This document shows, one piece after another, positions 7,073-16,501 of a stretch of DNA of 64,000 nt (position 1 is the first letter of the stretch; each line of letters begins with the position of its first letter). Origin of the DNA: Brevibacillus sp. (GTDB lineage: Bacteria; Bacillota; Bacilli; Brevibacillales; Brevibacillaceae); NCBI GenBank assembly GCA_017656235.1, contig JACDOF010000001.1, positions 558,001 to 622,000 on the forward strand, given 5' to 3'. Below the pieces are notes generated by a model, which saw nothing but the letters and a program-made list of their open reading frames with translations, was not told where the DNA came from and did no database searches. A program made the translations under genes and the position numbers.

Positions 7073-8120
7073 GCGCCATACGCCACCGCAGACGGAGGAC
7101 GCGACGATTTCACTGTTGTTGGCGCATTTGCAGGAATTGCGCGAGGCGGTCCCGGTCAACTACAAGCTAAAAGAAGAATTGAAACAAAAGCTTAAGGAAC
7201 GGATCGCACAGATGGAGCAGAGTCAGCGAGGTACTGAAGTGGTACTGCAAAAGAGGAGGCGGCGTCATTGGGCATGGATGGCGGGAATACTCCTGGCAGC
7301 CCTCGTCGGTTTTGTGCTTTGGCCGCAGGATGAGCTGCGAATCGGCCGGCCACAGACACTGGAGATCCCCCGGCAGTCTGTTCCTGAGCGGGTGGCGCTG
7401 GCCCCGTATGACGAACATGTCGCCTATCTGGCTGAGGACAACAATCTGTACACATATTCGTTCGCAGACGAACATGAACAGTTGTTTCGACTCCCGGCAA
7501 CCGACGGAAACTACAAGTTCCTCTCCTGGGCCAACCATTCGCCTCGAATTGCCGTGACGGAAGCGGACGGGGAGCGTTCCCGACTTTGGATCGTCAGCAT
7601 GGATACGAACGGTACCCAAGCCAATAGTCAATTGATCTGGGAAGAGGAAACCGGCACACTGGGCAGCCTCGCCTGGTCACCGGACGACCGACAAATCGCG
7701 TTTACAATTATTCGCGGCGGCGAACAGCCTGAAATATGGATTACCGATCTGGTCACGCTGCAAACGAAGAAATGGACGGATGGTGAAGATCCAGCCTTTT
7801 CACCCGCTGGCAACCTGCTGGCATACGTCAAGAACGGTGCGGTCTGGGTGATGAATCTCGCTGACGGGCCAGCGTTTCAAATAGGAGCTGGTGCGCATCC
7901 GTCCTGGGCAGCCGATTACCGCCTGACCTTCACGACGGGCGACGGGCTTCTGACCGCTGTCGACCTTTCAGAGTATCCTCACACCTCCGATTTCATCCCT
8001 CTTGCAGCTGTGCCCGCAGGGGAGTTAATACAGGCCAGTTGGTCAAGAGATGGGAAGCATGTGCTCCTTGCCGTAAAAACGGAAAAAGGCATGTTGTTTT
8101 CCATTGCCGAGCGAGACTAG
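7059..8120 (+). CDS. single-pass membrane protein with extracytoplasmic beta-propeller repeats; candidate anti-sigma factor, 353 aa
   Basis: The first ~65 residues are cytoplasmic, charged and helical (DATISLLLAHLQELREAVP), where an anti-sigma domain would sit. One membrane helix follows at about residues 70-88 (WMAGILLAALVGFVLW). The outer part has TolB/PD40-like blades with repeated cores such as LAWSPDDRQIAFT, DPAFSPAGNLLAYV and ASWSRDGKHVLLAV. GTG at 7059 follows GAGGAGGGAG. Overlap with the sigma gene suggests translational coupling and a partner role. No zinc-binding HxxxCxxC anti-sigma motif is present, so the role is inferred from position and topology. Confidence 0.7.
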   Translation: MKRDERHTPPQTEDATISLLLAHLQELREAVPVNYKLKEELKQKLKERIAQMEQSQRGTEVVLQKRRRRHWAWMAGILLAALVGFVLWPQDELRIGRPQTLEIPRQSVPERVALAPYDEHVAYLAEDNNLYTYSFADEHEQLFRLPATDGNYKFLSWANHSPRIAVTEADGERSRLWIVSMDTNGTQANSQLIWEEETGTLGSLAWSPDDRQIAFTIIRGGEQPEIWITDLVTLQTKKWTDGEDPAFSPAGNLLAYVKNGAVWVMNLADGPAFQIGAGAHPSWAADYRLTFTTGDGLLTAVDLSEYPHTSDFIPLAAVPAGELIQASWSRDGKHVLLAVKTEKGMLFSIAERD

Positions 8121-8139
8121 CGATAAGGAGAGAAAAACA

Positions 8140-10395
8140 ATGTGGAAATGGATTATGGTGCTGATCCTCTCGTTGACAGGGGTGGCTGCATCGCCCGCCG
8201 CAGCGGCGGAAAGCATAGAGATTTCCGTCGACATTCCCTTTAACGGAATCGTCCAGTTCATTCAATGGACGCGGCTTGAAGTCACACTGACCAACAACGG
8301 TGAACCGTTTGCCGGGCAGCTCGTGCTTATCGAAGATCGTTCCCGTTCCGGCGGAAGCGACCGCCAGGTGGGAACCCGGCAGGACGTGGCTTTGGGGGCG
8401 GGGGAAAGCAAGCAGTACCACATTGATCTGTCCGGCGATATGCTTCAATTTCAAATGCGGGTAGACGTGGTGAAGGGAGAGCGCATCATCGCCAGTTACC
8501 CCCTGCCTGTCATCAACGCCAAGGACGAACAAGCGGCCGCTGTCGTCGCCGACGATCCCAACGCCTTTCACTTTTTAACGACCAATGGGCAGCCCTCACG
8601 CGGTCACGTTTCGTTGAAGGTGCGAAACGTCAAGCCGGAGGCGCTGCCCACGGAGTCGTGGATTTATAAAAATGTCGGTTTGTTGGCGCTGGCCGGCTCC
8701 GCGCCAGGGAAGCTGTCTGATGAACAGGTGGCGGCGATCAAGGAATGGGTGGAACGCGGCGGGGTGCTGCTTCTCTCGGCCGGACCGGGGCAGGACGAAG
8801 CGGTACGGCCTTTTGCCGATATCTTGTCCATTCCGGCCGGTTCCGGCGGGGAGACCTCCAGGCTTGACTTCCTTCAGGAGATTCCTGAAAGCAGCCAATT
8901 GCCGGTCAGCTCACTGCCGGTCTATCATCAGGACTCCCCGCTGTTTATCGGCCGCGAATGGGGGGCCGGGCTGATCCTGTTTGCCAATTACGACGTAACA
9001 GCAGAACCGCTGGCTTCGTGGCAGCACAACCGTGCGCTGTGGCAGCACCTGCTGAACCGCTACGGCGCGTATGAGCGGATCGAACGGAACATGCGCAGTC
9101 TGTTTGACTACTCCGGGACGTCGTTGAGCCAGATGATCCCCGGTGTCAGCACGCCTGCTGCCGAGTGGATGTTTGTTTTCTGGGCTGCCTACGTGATTCT
9201 GGTGGCACCATGCCTGTACCTCATCCTGAAACGTCTGGACAGACGTGAGTGGGCGTGGGGGCTGATCCCTGCGCTGGCCATACTGCTGTCGATTGGCGTC
9301 TTTACTGTGGGGCGAGCCCAGGTGGCCAGGGAAAATGCCAGTTATGCCGTCTCTTCCATCGAGATTGTCCACGACAAGCTGGCGGAAGTGCGCACAACGA
9401 CCTCGTTCCTCGATATTTCAGGAGGGTCGAATACAATTGTGGCCGATCCGAGGTTTGTCGTCAGCCCCACCCAAAGGTACGGTGGCTACGATAAAGACAC
9501 GCAGGCACATGTGGTACAGGAAACGGGACAGCCGACCCGGATTACGCTTGAAAACGTACCTTATCTGACGGTCAAGCAGATATCGGCTGCTGGGATGAAA
9601 AGAGATGTCGGCTCCTTTGCGTCGAACCTTTCGGTAGAAGGTGAGCATCTGAGAGGTACCATACGCAATGACACCGCTTTTGACATCGATGAGTTGTATG
9701 TGGATCTTGGCATGCAGCGGGTTGCGCTCGGTCCTCTGAAGCAGGGCGAAGAAAAGATGGTCGACGAGAAAATCGAACCGTACGCCATGCCCCAACCCAC
9801 CGGACAGCGGGCTTCACGTGAAACGCTTACGCGAGAAGAGCGAAACAAAGAGCTGGAACGGGAGGTGTTGGCAGGCGGTGGAACAGGTGTGCGGCTGATT
9901 GGCACCTCCACGCAGCCGCTTCCCATCTTGTCGATGGAAGAAGCACATCAGCCGTACTACTATTCCGTCTTACGCCAGGAGATCAAGCTTGTGCCCAACA
10001 ATACCGGGTTGGTTGTCTACCCTTACGGCACTCTGCCTGTACAGCTCAAAGAAGAGAAGGGTGAATTCTTCACGACTGGCCCGAATGTTTATGAACTGGT
10101 CGAGGGCAGTATGACTTTTGCCCTGGCCGCCGGACAGGCGGAAGTGGAGATCAAGCGGCTGACCGTCCCGCTCGACCTCAGTCCCTACCGCCCGTTTGAA
10201 AAAGAGGTTTTCCACGCCAAAAGCAATACCTGGAAACCGCTGGAACGAACGCAGCGAGTAGTGCTGGAGGAAGAGGTGGACGAGTACCTCAACGATGAGG
10301 GTAACCTTCTGATCCGTTTTCGCAATCCGTCTGCGCAGCGGCTCTCGCTGCCTACGCCGATGTTTCAGGTGGAAGGGGAGGAGGAGAAGCGATGA
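8140..10395 (+). CDS. large membrane protein of an ABC export locus, 751 aa
   Basis: A signal peptide (to AAAAES, about residue 24) is followed by an extracytoplasmic domain of ~310 residues. Its later part has VAAIKEWVERGGVLLLSAGPG, resembling the class I glutamine-amidotransferase-like fold found in GldG-type auxiliary proteins. Two membrane helices lie at about 341-361 and 370-390, then ~360 mostly polar residues. Start at ATG 8140 after AAGGAG. It ends by overlapping the ABC ATPase start (ATGA). The architecture suggests an accessory subunit of the ABC-2 exporter encoded next. No precise family name is offered; function unknown. Confidence 0.65.
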   Translation: MWKWIMVLILSLTGVAASPAAAAESIEISVDIPFNGIVQFIQWTRLEVTLTNNGEPFAGQLVLIEDRSRSGGSDRQVGTRQDVALGAGESKQYHIDLSGDMLQFQMRVDVVKGERIIASYPLPVINAKDEQAAAVVADDPNAFHFLTTNGQPSRGHVSLKVRNVKPEALPTESWIYKNVGLLALAGSAPGKLSDEQVAAIKEWVERGGVLLLSAGPGQDEAVRPFADILSIPAGSGGETSRLDFLQEIPESSQLPVSSLPVYHQDSPLFIGREWGAGLILFANYDVTAEPLASWQHNRALWQHLLNRYGAYERIERNMRSLFDYSGTSLSQMIPGVSTPAAEWMFVFWAAYVILVAPCLYLILKRLDRREWAWGLIPALAILLSIGVFTVGRAQVARENASYAVSSIEIVHDKLAEVRTTTSFLDISGGSNTIVADPRFVVSPTQRYGGYDKDTQAHVVQETGQPTRITLENVPYLTVKQISAAGMKRDVGSFASNLSVEGEHLRGTIRNDTAFDIDELYVDLGMQRVALGPLKQGEEKMVDEKIEPYAMPQPTGQRASRETLTREERNKELEREVLAGGGTGVRLIGTSTQPLPILSMEEAHQPYYYSVLRQEIKLVPNNTGLVVYPYGTLPVQLKEEKGEFFTTGPNVYELVEGSMTFALAAGQAEVEIKRLTVPLDLSPYRPFEKEVFHAKSNTWKPLERTQRVVLEEEVDEYLNDEGNLLIRFRNPSAQRLSLPTPMFQVEGEEEKR

Positions 10396-11318
10396 TCCGC
10401 ACGGAACACTTGACCAAGCAATATGGCAAACTGGAGGCGCTGACCGATCTCAATCTGGAAATTGAGCAGGGGAAGGTGTTCGGATTTATCGGGCCAAACG
10501 GTGCCGGCAAATCGACGACCATGCTGATCCTCGCCACTTTGCTCGCCCCAACCTCCGGAAAGGCGTACGTGGCCGGCTATGATGTGGAGAAAGAACCGAA
10601 GGCTGTACGGCAGTCGCTGGGTTACATGCCTGACTTTTTTGGCGTGTACGACAATCTGAAAGCGACGGAATATCTGGACTTTTACGCCAGTGCTTACAAC
10701 ATTCCGGCTGCCAAACGGAAATCGCTGATTGCGGATCTCTTGGAACTGGTCAATCTGTCCAACAAGGCGGACGCCTACGTTGATTCGTTGTCTCGCGGCA
10801 TGAAACAGCGGCTGGGATTGGCCCGCTGTCTTGTTCACAGCCCGGACGTGCTGATCCTCGACGAGCCGGCATCAGGGCTGGACCCGCGAGCGCGCATCGA
10901 GATGAGGGAGATTCTCAAACAACTGCGCTCAATGGGCAAGACGATCCTGATCAGCTCGCACATCCTGCCGGAACTGGCAGAGTTGTGTGACCAGATTGGC
11001 GTCATTGAAAAAGGACGGCTGATCGCCTGCGGTGACGTGGACGAAGTCAGCGTCGGCACACGGGGCATATCAGTGATGCAGCTCAAGGTATTGTCGAGGC
11101 AGGAACAGGCGGAAGCCATTCTCTCCCAATCGCCGTACGTACGGCGTCTGGACAACAAGAGCAGCCACTTTCGCTTTCACTTCACCGGAACGGAAGAGGA
11201 CAAAGCGGAGCTGCTCAGCCGCCTCATCGCAGAGGGTATTCCGGTCGTCCATTTCGGTGATTCAAATGAAAATTTGGAAGACGTCTTTCTGGCGATAACG
11301 GAAGGAGTGGGCAACTGA
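10392..11318 (+). CDS. ABC transporter ATP-binding protein (ABC-2 exporter type), 308 aa
   Basis: Energises export by the permease encoded next. Walker A GPNGAGKST (about residues 36-44), signature LSRGMKQRLGLAR (about 135), Walker B VLILDEPASGLDP (about 154) and a switch His in ILISSHILPE are all intact. The ~80-residue C-terminal extension is typical of CcmA/NatA-like export ATPases. The start codon overlaps the preceding stop (ATGA), and the stop overlaps the permease start (TGATG), so the three genes are translationally coupled. The substrate is unknown. Confidence 0.92.
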   Translation: MIRTEHLTKQYGKLEALTDLNLEIEQGKVFGFIGPNGAGKSTTMLILATLLAPTSGKAYVAGYDVEKEPKAVRQSLGYMPDFFGVYDNLKATEYLDFYASAYNIPAAKRKSLIADLLELVNLSNKADAYVDSLSRGMKQRLGLARCLVHSPDVLILDEPASGLDPRARIEMREILKQLRSMGKTILISSHILPELAELCDQIGVIEKGRLIACGDVDEVSVGTRGISVMQLKVLSRQEQAEAILSQSPYVRRLDNKSSHFRFHFTGTEEDKAELLSRLIAEGIPVVHFGDSNENLEDVFLAITEGVGN

Positions 11319-12163
11319 TGGGCGCCTTCTTTACCAACCCGCTGATTGTCAAGGAGATGCGGGAGCGGTTTCGCAGCAAAAAAAGCATCTGGATTCTCGC
11401 ACTTTACCTGCTGGTGATGGGAGCGCTCCTGTTTGGATACCTGTATCTGGAGCAAATGAACTCCTTGTCCGTGCCAGGAGAAGAACGGGAAGTGTTTGTG
11501 GTGATGGCTGTCGTCCAGTACGCGATGTTCTGCTTTGTCGCACCGGCGCTGTCGGCAGGAACGATCAGCGGAGAGCGGGAGCGGCAGACGCTCAATATCC
11601 TGCTGACCACCCAATTGTCTCCGTTCAAGATCGTGACAAGCAAGCTGGTAACCTCCCTGGCTTACATTTTCCTATTGGTGGTGGCTTCCGTGCCGCTGTA
11701 CAGCCTGCTCTTTCTGTACGGCGGGATCTCACCCAGCCAATTGCTGACCATGGTCGTCTTTTTTGCCGTCAACATTCTGTTCTTCGGCTCGCTGGGGTTG
11801 TTTTGCTCCACCTGGATCAGGCGGACGGGTGTCAGTACGATCATCGCGTATGGATTGGCATTTTTCTTCGTCGTCGGCACTGGGATCATCGTCTTATTTC
11901 TTGCTCAGCTAATCGAGGAAATATCGCCACCTGGCGTTCATCCGTTTGATTACCTTGGAATGCAGATTCTCTGTTCGCTCAATCCGGTATTTGTCATGTT
12001 TAGTATTCTGGGCGTTGATCCGGGGGATGATTTGCGGCTGTTCATGGACCCGTGGCTGTTCTTTGTCATCGCCTGCTGCTTCTTGAGCGCCGTCCTGGTG
12101 ATCTGGAGCGGGTATCTGCTCAAACCTGTCCGTCGCTCCTGGTTGGGTTGGAAAAAACGGTAA
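11318..12163 (+). CDS. ABC-2 type permease, 281 aa
   Basis: Integral membrane partner of the preceding ATPase. Six hydrophobic segments can be seen (about residues 25-45, 65-85, 105-135, 140-165, 170-195 and 245-270). The N-terminal cytoplasmic helix NPLIVKEMRERFRSKKS and the loop SGERERQTLNILLTTQLS are the usual elbow and ATPase-contact features of ABC-2 permeases. ATG 11318 overlaps the ATPase stop. Last gene of the sigma-propeller-ABC operon unless the 59-aa gene 48 bases downstream is included. Confidence 0.88.
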   Translation: MGAFFTNPLIVKEMRERFRSKKSIWILALYLLVMGALLFGYLYLEQMNSLSVPGEEREVFVVMAVVQYAMFCFVAPALSAGTISGERERQTLNILLTTQLSPFKIVTSKLVTSLAYIFLLVVASVPLYSLLFLYGGISPSQLLTMVVFFAVNILFFGSLGLFCSTWIRRTGVSTIIAYGLAFFFVVGTGIIVLFLAQLIEEISPPGVHPFDYLGMQILCSLNPVFVMFSILGVDPGDDLRLFMDPWLFFVIACCFLSAVLVIWSGYLLKPVRRSWLGWKKR

Positions 12164-12211
12164 CGATTGTGTACAATACAATCATGCTTGATAAGAGGGA
12201 GGGTACTTCCA

Positions 12212-12391
12212 ATGGCCAACCAGGAAGAACGGGAAGTAAAGATTGTCGATTTTGAAGAACTGCTGACCTTTATCGAACGACGTCTCGCCACCGCGGGGAT
12301 GAGAGTCGGGCGGGACGAGATCATTACCATTCTGCAGGCGGAAGAAGCGTTTTTGATGGAAAAGGGCTTGATCGAAGTGCTCTCCGAGTAA
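12212..12391 (+). CDS. small acidic protein, 59 aa, unknown function
   Basis: Starts MANQEEREVKIVDFEELL at ATG 12212, about ten bases after GAGGG. Predicted all-helical, ending EEAFLMEKGLIEVLSE. It resembles in style the tiny helical proteins of Bacilli (YozD type), but no firm family match can be claimed. A 48-base gap with its own GTGTACAATACAATC stretch (12169-12183) separates it from the ABC permease, so it may have a separate promoter. A strong terminator follows. Confidence 0.6.
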   Translation: MANQEEREVKIVDFEELLTFIERRLATAGMRVGRDEIITILQAEEAFLMEKGLIEVLSE

Positions 12392-12406
12392 GGTGGAAAC
12401 GGGCAG

Positions 12407-12435
12407 CGGCATGCCGTGATGGCATGCCGTTTCTT
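12407..12435 (+). terminator. intrinsic terminator after the 59-aa gene
   Basis: CGGCATGCC and GGCATGCCG pair perfectly around GTGAT and run into TTTCTT. Confidence 0.8.
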
Positions 12436-12490
12436 CATGGGGATAAAGGATTTACCTCAGCAGGTGACAAAAGTTCACAGTGAAATATTT

Positions 12491-12519
12491 TTGCATCACG
12501 CTAAAAAAAACAGTAAGAT
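12491..12519 (+). promoter_or_regulatory. sigma-A promoter, TTGCAT-17-TAAGAT
   Basis: The -35 TTGCAT (12491-12496) and -10 TAAGAT (12514-12519) are separated by exactly 17 bases. Transcription would start near 12526, so codons upstream of that point in the next frame cannot be translated from this promoter. This sets the start of the DUF1292 gene. Confidence 0.6.
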
Positions 12520-12563
12520 TGGGAAGAAAGCTGATAAACCCTGGAAAAAAGGACGTGAAGCTG

Positions 12564-12878
12564 TTGAACAGTGAATTGGAAAACAAGGCACTGCAAGTGG
12601 GCGATGTGATCAGTCTGGACGATGAAAACGGTGAGGTTGTCGGCGATTTCGAGGTGATTGCGCTGTTTGAACTGAACGGTCGGCAGTATGTCGCCCTGAC
12701 GCCGGCGCTGGACGAAGCGCCAGCAGCCGACGAAGAGGATGAGCTGGATGTGTTCATCCTCGGTGTGGAAGACAACGAATTGATGGCGTTGGACGAGGCC
12801 GAGGAAGAAGCGGCTTTTGCCAAACTGGACGAGCTGTTGGAAGACGTGCATGTAAACGCCGAGCAGAATCGTGAATAA
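12564..12878 (+). CDS. DUF1292 family protein (YrzB-like), 104 aa
   Basis: Small acidic soluble protein. The beta-rich core VGDVISLDDENGEVVGDFEV followed by IALFELNGRQYVAL matches DUF1292. The C-terminal half is an acidic tail (DEAEEEAAFAKLDELLEDV). The TTG at 12564 is placed as start because AAAAAAGGA ends about ten bases upstream and a promoter at 12491-12519 lies before it. GTG 12555 is too close to that ribosome site, and a frame start at 12480 would be upstream of the promoter. Role unknown. Confidence 0.7.
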   Translation: MNSELENKALQVGDVISLDDENGEVVGDFEVIALFELNGRQYVALTPALDEAPAADEEDELDVFILGVEDNELMALDEAEEEAAFAKLDELLEDVHVNAEQNRE

Positions 12879-12890
12879 CGCTTCCCAAAA

Positions 12891-12917
12891 GGCAAGCCCT
12901 GTGCTTGTCTTTTTTTG
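12891..12917 (+). terminator. intrinsic terminator after DUF1292 gene
   Basis: GCAAGC (12892-12897) pairs with GCTTGT (12903-12908) and runs into CTTTTTTT. Confidence 0.75.
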
Positions 12918-12985
12918 GTGGCGATAGCAGCCAACCACCTGACCAGCGTTGGGGCCTGGTGTATCAACAGGCAGGAGAAGAGGGA

Positions 12986-13363
12986 CTAGGTCAGGTCGAT
13001 GATGTTGTCACGCAGCTCGCGCACGACGAGAATGCAGGTTTTGTCCGTCTCTTCCAGTTCGCGTACCAACGCGGAGGCTTCGTCCTTGTCCAGTCCGAGA
13101 TGCTCCAGCTTGGTACGCAGTTCTTTGCCGCCGTTGTCAAAGAATTGAGCTTTGCTGTCGATGTGGCCCACCGCGTCTTCAAAGTGTTTGCTGTATTTGT
13201 AGTAGTTGTCTCGTTGATTGGAATGGTTTTTATCGGGATTCCACTTTAAGACGTAGATGTCGTCACGGCTGTAACCGGACGAATTGAGCGCTTGGATGTC
13301 GCTTGCGAGCTCCTGGTCGTATTTGTACAACTTGACGAAAGGTTTGGTAGCGTTGACTGCCAT
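12986..13363 (-). CDS. yflT: general stress protein YflT-family (GS17M-like), 125 aa
   Basis: Small cytosolic general-stress protein. The N-terminal half fits the YflT-type ferredoxin-like fold: a beta strand FVKLYKYDQELASDIQALN, then GYSRDDIYVL. The second half contains EHLGLDKDEASALVRELEETDKTCILVV. Length matches the family. The ATG at 13363 follows AAGGAGGAGGACGGAT. It is convergent with the DUF1292 gene and divergent from the yebC-family gene. In Bacillus subtilis the homologue belongs to the sigma-B regulon; no sigma-B promoter was confirmed here. Confidence 0.82.
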   Translation of the reverse strand: MAVNATKPFVKLYKYDQELASDIQALNSSGYSRDDIYVLKWNPDKNHSNQRDNYYKYSKHFEDAVGHIDSKAQFFDNGGKELRTKLEHLGLDKDEASALVRELEETDKTCILVVRELRDNIIDLT

Positions 13364-13430
13364 ATCCGTCCTCCTCCTTGGCTAAGGGATTGCTTTACAC
13401 CGTTAGCCTGCCCGATTGTTGGTCATTTCA

Positions 13431-13470
13431 CACCGCCTGTGAGGTGACCGGCACAGCAGGTCAGGCGGTG
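13431..13470. repeat. perfect 9-bp inverted repeat between divergent genes
   Basis: CACCGCCTG (13431-13439) and CAGGCGGTG (13462-13470) are separated by 22 bases. It lies between the yflT start and the yebC promoter, so it may be an operator or a leader hairpin. No T run follows on either strand. Confidence 0.5.
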
Positions 13471-13495
13471 AAGAGAGGTGTCTTGCGATTTGTCT

Positions 13496-13525
13496 TTGAC
13501 CAAGCTTTTCATCCGATGCTACACT
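13496..13525 (+). promoter_or_regulatory. sigma-A promoter for yebC-family gene
   Basis: TTGACC (13496-13501) and TACACT (13520-13525) with an 18-base spacer, about 40 bases before the start codon. Confidence 0.5.
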
Positions 13526-13564
13526 ATATTGTGGAATTATCGGAGAATGAGGAGAGTTTGCAAC

Positions 13565-14317
13565 ATGCCAAAGTTTAAACTGTTTGCGCACAAAAAAGGG
13601 ATTGCTGACCAAAAGAAAAACAATCAGTTCGTCAAGTTTGCCCGTCAGATATATGTGGAAGCCAAAAAAGGCGGACCCGATCCCAATGCCAATCTGAAAC
13701 TCAAGTCGATCATCGCCAATGCCCGGGCGATCAACATGCCGGTAGAAAACATCGAGCGGGCGATTAAAAAGGCGACCGATGCCGGCAATGCGGACAACTA
13801 CGAAGAGATTCGCTACGAAGGATACGGACCCGGCGGCGTGGCGATCATTGTCGAGTGCCTGTCGGACAACCGCAACCGCACGGCGGCCGACGTACGCGCC
13901 ATTTTCAACAAGCGCGGCGGCAATCTTGGCGAGACCGGATCGGTCAGCTTCATGTTTGACCACAAGGGCGTCATTTTGATCGACAGGGAGCAGTTTGATG
14001 TAGACGAAGACACGATCATGATGCAGGCGCTGGAAGCAGGGGCGGAAGACATCATCGTGCACGACGATTCCTACGAGATTCTCACACACCCCCATGAACT
14101 GGAGTCGGTCAAAAACGGCTTGGAGAAAGAGGGGTACCAATTCGCCAACGCTTCCCTGCAGTGGATTCCGCAGAATACGGTAAAAGTGACAGGGGAAGAC
14201 GCTGCCAATATCCTGAAGATGATGGATGCCTTTGAAGAAAACGACGACGTGCAAAACGTTTATGCCAATTACGAAATTGACGATGAAGAGATGGAACGGC
14301 TGCTGAACAAGAAATAA
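13565..14317 (+). CDS. yebC: YebC/PmpR family regulatory protein, 250 aa
   Basis: Three-domain YebC/PmpR protein; members act as transcriptional regulators or, as reported for some, as translation factors that relieve ribosome stalling. Signatures: NLKLKSIIANARAINMP (N-terminal helical domain), RYEGYGPGGVAIIVECLSDN and RTAADVRAIFNKRGGNLG (central domain). The usual opening MAGHSKW is replaced by MPKFKLFAHKKGIADQKKN, so this is the divergent YeeI/YeeN-like paralogue group. ATG 13565 follows GAGGAG. Monocistronic between a promoter and a terminator. Confidence 0.88.
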   Translation: MPKFKLFAHKKGIADQKKNNQFVKFARQIYVEAKKGGPDPNANLKLKSIIANARAINMPVENIERAIKKATDAGNADNYEEIRYEGYGPGGVAIIVECLSDNRNRTAADVRAIFNKRGGNLGETGSVSFMFDHKGVILIDREQFDVDEDTIMMQALEAGAEDIIVHDDSYEILTHPHELESVKNGLEKEGYQFANASLQWIPQNTVKVTGEDAANILKMMDAFEENDDVQNVYANYEIDDEEMERLLNKK

Positions 14318-14332
14318 CGGCAGGTTTCGGGG

Positions 14333-14361
14333 AAGCTGCCCTGAGGAGGGGCGGCTTTTTT
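14333..14361 (+). terminator. intrinsic terminator after yebC
   Basis: AAGCTGCCC pairs with GGGGCGGCTT around TGAGGA, followed by TTTTTTC. Confidence 0.85.
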
Positions 14362-14453
14362 CTTTTCCGCTGCGGGTCTGCGTCTGTGCCCTGCAGTCTG
14401 TTCCTTCCTGCCTCTTTCAATCCGTATTTTTTTGGCTCATCAATGGATTGGCG

Positions 14454-14483
14454 TTGAATACAACCTTTACCATACGGTACAAT
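14454..14483 (+). promoter_or_regulatory. sigma-A promoter for parE-parC
   Basis: TTGAAT (14454-14459), 18-base spacer, TACAAT (14478-14483), about 60 bases before parE. Confidence 0.6.
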
Positions 14484-14543
14484 AGCGATTAAGTGTTCGC
14501 CTTTTTGTTTGGATGATTGATTTAGGTTAGAGGGGAGAAGCGA

Positions 14544-16499
14544 ATGAAGGACGTGAACACCTTGCGCTACACCGAAGAAGATATTCAGGTGCTGGAGGGC
14601 CTGATTGCCGTTCGGCGCAGACCGGGCATGTACATCGGCTCTACCGGAAGTCGCGGACTCCACCACTTGCTGTGGGAGATCGTGGACAATGCGAAAGACG
14701 AAACCCTGGCCGGGCATAACGATACAATCATCGTCACCCTGTACAAAGATGGCAGCGTCAGTGTGGAAGATCACGGGCGCGGCATTCCCACCGGGATGCA
14801 CAAGACCGGGCGCCCGGTTCCCGAAGTGATCTTTACCACCCTGCATGCCGGGGGCAAGTTTGGCGGCGGTGGCTACAAAAAGAGCGGCGGCCTGCACGGT
14901 GTGGGGTCCAGCGTGGTGTGCGCCCTGTCGAAGTGGCTGGAAGTGGAAATCCACCGCGATGGCAAGATCCATCGGCAGCGTTTTGAGTACGTCATCGACG
15001 AACAGGGCGTCGAGCACGTGGGAAAACCGGTTACCGACCTCCAGGTTGTCGGAGAGACCAACCGGACTGGTACGACAGTTACGTTCCTGCCGGATGAAAC
15101 CGTCTTTACCACGACGCGCTTTGACTACGAGCTGATCCGTGACCGCTTCCGCGAAACCGCATTTCTGCTGAAAGGCCTGCGCATGGTTCTGATCGACAAG
15201 CGTGGACCGGAAGAGAAGCGGGAAGAATTTTGTTACGAGAACGGTCTAAAGTCCTATGTCGAGTATCTCAACGAAGGAAAACAGACGCTTCATCCGGTGG
15301 TCTACTTTGAAGGGGAGAAAGAAAACATCTATGTCGAACTGGCCTTTCAGTACAATGACGGCTACACGGAAACACTCGTCTCCTACGTCAACTCCGTTCC
15401 CACTCATGACGGCGGGACGCACGTCACCGGTTTTCGCAATGGGACAACCCGTGTCTTTAACGAATTCGCCCGGCGCAAAGGATATCTGAAAGAAAAAGAT
15501 GCCAACCTGACCGGTAACGACCTGCGCGAAGGTTTTCTCGGCGTGCTCTCTCTGCAAATGTCAGATGTTCAGTTTGAATCGCAAACCAAGGACAAGCTGG
15601 GCAACGAAGAGGCACGTACGATTGTGGAGCAGATTGTTTCGGAGAAGTTGGGATTTTTTCTGGAAGAAAATCCGGAAATCGCCAAAATGCTGATTGAAAA
15701 GGCGATCCGCTCTGCGGAGATTCGCGAGGAGCTGCGCAAACAGCGGGAGGCGCTGCGCGGTGACAAAAAAGGGAAAGGGTCCAAGAAGCGCAGGTCGATT
15801 TCCGACAAGTTCGCACCGCCCCAGTACCGCGATCCGAAGCGAAACGAACTGTTTCTGGTGGAAGGAGATTCCGCCGGAGGATCAGCCAAACAGGCCCGCA
15901 ATTCCGAGTATCAGGCCATATTCGGCTTGAAGGGAAAGCCGCTCAACACGGAGAAAGCAAAACTCTCCGACGTACTGGCCAACGAGGAGTTTCGCACAAT
16001 TCTGGAAGTGCTGGAAACGGACATTGGCGAAGATTTTTCCATCGAAAACTGCGCCTTTGACAAGATCATCATCATGTCTGACGCCGATGTGGACGGCTCG
16101 CACATCCAGGCGCTGCTGCTTACGTTCTTCTTCCGCTACATGCAGCCGCTGATCGCAGCCGGCAAGCTGTACATAGCGCAGCCCCCCCTTTACAAGGTGA
16201 TCAAAGAAGGGAAGAAGCCGGAGTCGATATACTGCTGGGACGATGACGAACTGGAACAGGCATTGCAGCGCTTGGGGCGCAATGCGCAAATCCAGCGTTA
16301 CAAGGGGCTGGGCGAGATGAATGCGGATCAATTGTGGGAGACGACAATGGACCCGGCCAACCGCAAGCTGATCCAGGTTTCGCTTACCGACCTTGCCCAC
16401 TGTGAAAAGCTGGTTACCGTTCTGATGGGCGACAAGGTGCCGCCGCGTCGGGAGTGGATTGAGAACCACGTCACCTTTGAAGTGGGAGAGGATGAATAG
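14544..16499 (+). CDS. parE: DNA topoisomerase IV subunit B (ParE), 651 aa
   Basis: ATPase subunit of topoisomerase IV, which decatenates daughter chromosomes with ParC. GHKL ATPase motifs: EIVDNAKDE (N box), DHGRGIPTG (G1) and [11 protein letters not shown] (lid). The TOPRIM domain has [12 protein letters not shown] and [12 protein letters not shown] GyrB-type insertion is absent, and the [14 protein letters not shown] wording is typical of Bacilli ParE rather than GyrB (which has [11 protein letters not shown]). Length about 650 aa fits. ATG 14544 follows GAGGGGAGAAGCG. Operon with parC, two bases downstream. Confidence 0.95.
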   Translation: MKDVNTLRYTEEDIQVLEGLIAVRRRPGMYIGSTGSRGLHHLLWEIVDNAKDETLAGHNDTIIVTLYKDGSVSVEDHGRGIPTGMHKTGRPVPEVIFTTLHAGGKFGGGGYKKSGGLHGVGSSVVCALSKWLEVEIHRDGKIHRQRFEYVIDEQGVEHVGKPVTDLQVVGETNRTGTTVTFLPDETVFTTTRFDYELIRDRFRETAFLLKGLRMVLIDKRGPEEKREEFCYENGLKSYVEYLNEGKQTLHPVVYFEGEKENIYVELAFQYNDGYTETLVSYVNSVPTHDGGTHVTGFRNGTTRVFNEFARRKGYLKEKDANLTGNDLREGFLGVLSLQMSDVQFESQTKDKLGNEEARTIVEQIVSEKLGFFLEENPEIAKMLIEKAIRSAEIREELRKQREALRGDKKGKGSKKRRSISDKFAPPQYRDPKRNELFLVEGDSAGGSAKQARNSEYQAIFGLKGKPLNTEKAKLSDVLANEEFRTILEVLETDIGEDFSIENCAFDKIIIMSDADVDGSHIQALLLTFFFRYMQPLIAAGKLYIAQPPLYKVIKEGKKPESIYCWDDDELEQALQRLGRNAQIQRYKGLGEMNADQLWETTMDPANRKLIQVSLTDLAHCEKLVTVLMGDKVPPRREWIENHVTFEVGEDE

Positions 16500-16501
16500 C
16501 C

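Noticed and set aside
12480-12563. Longer N-terminus for the DUF1292 protein
   Set aside because: It lies upstream of and across a good promoter (12491-12519), and the extension has no family similarity.
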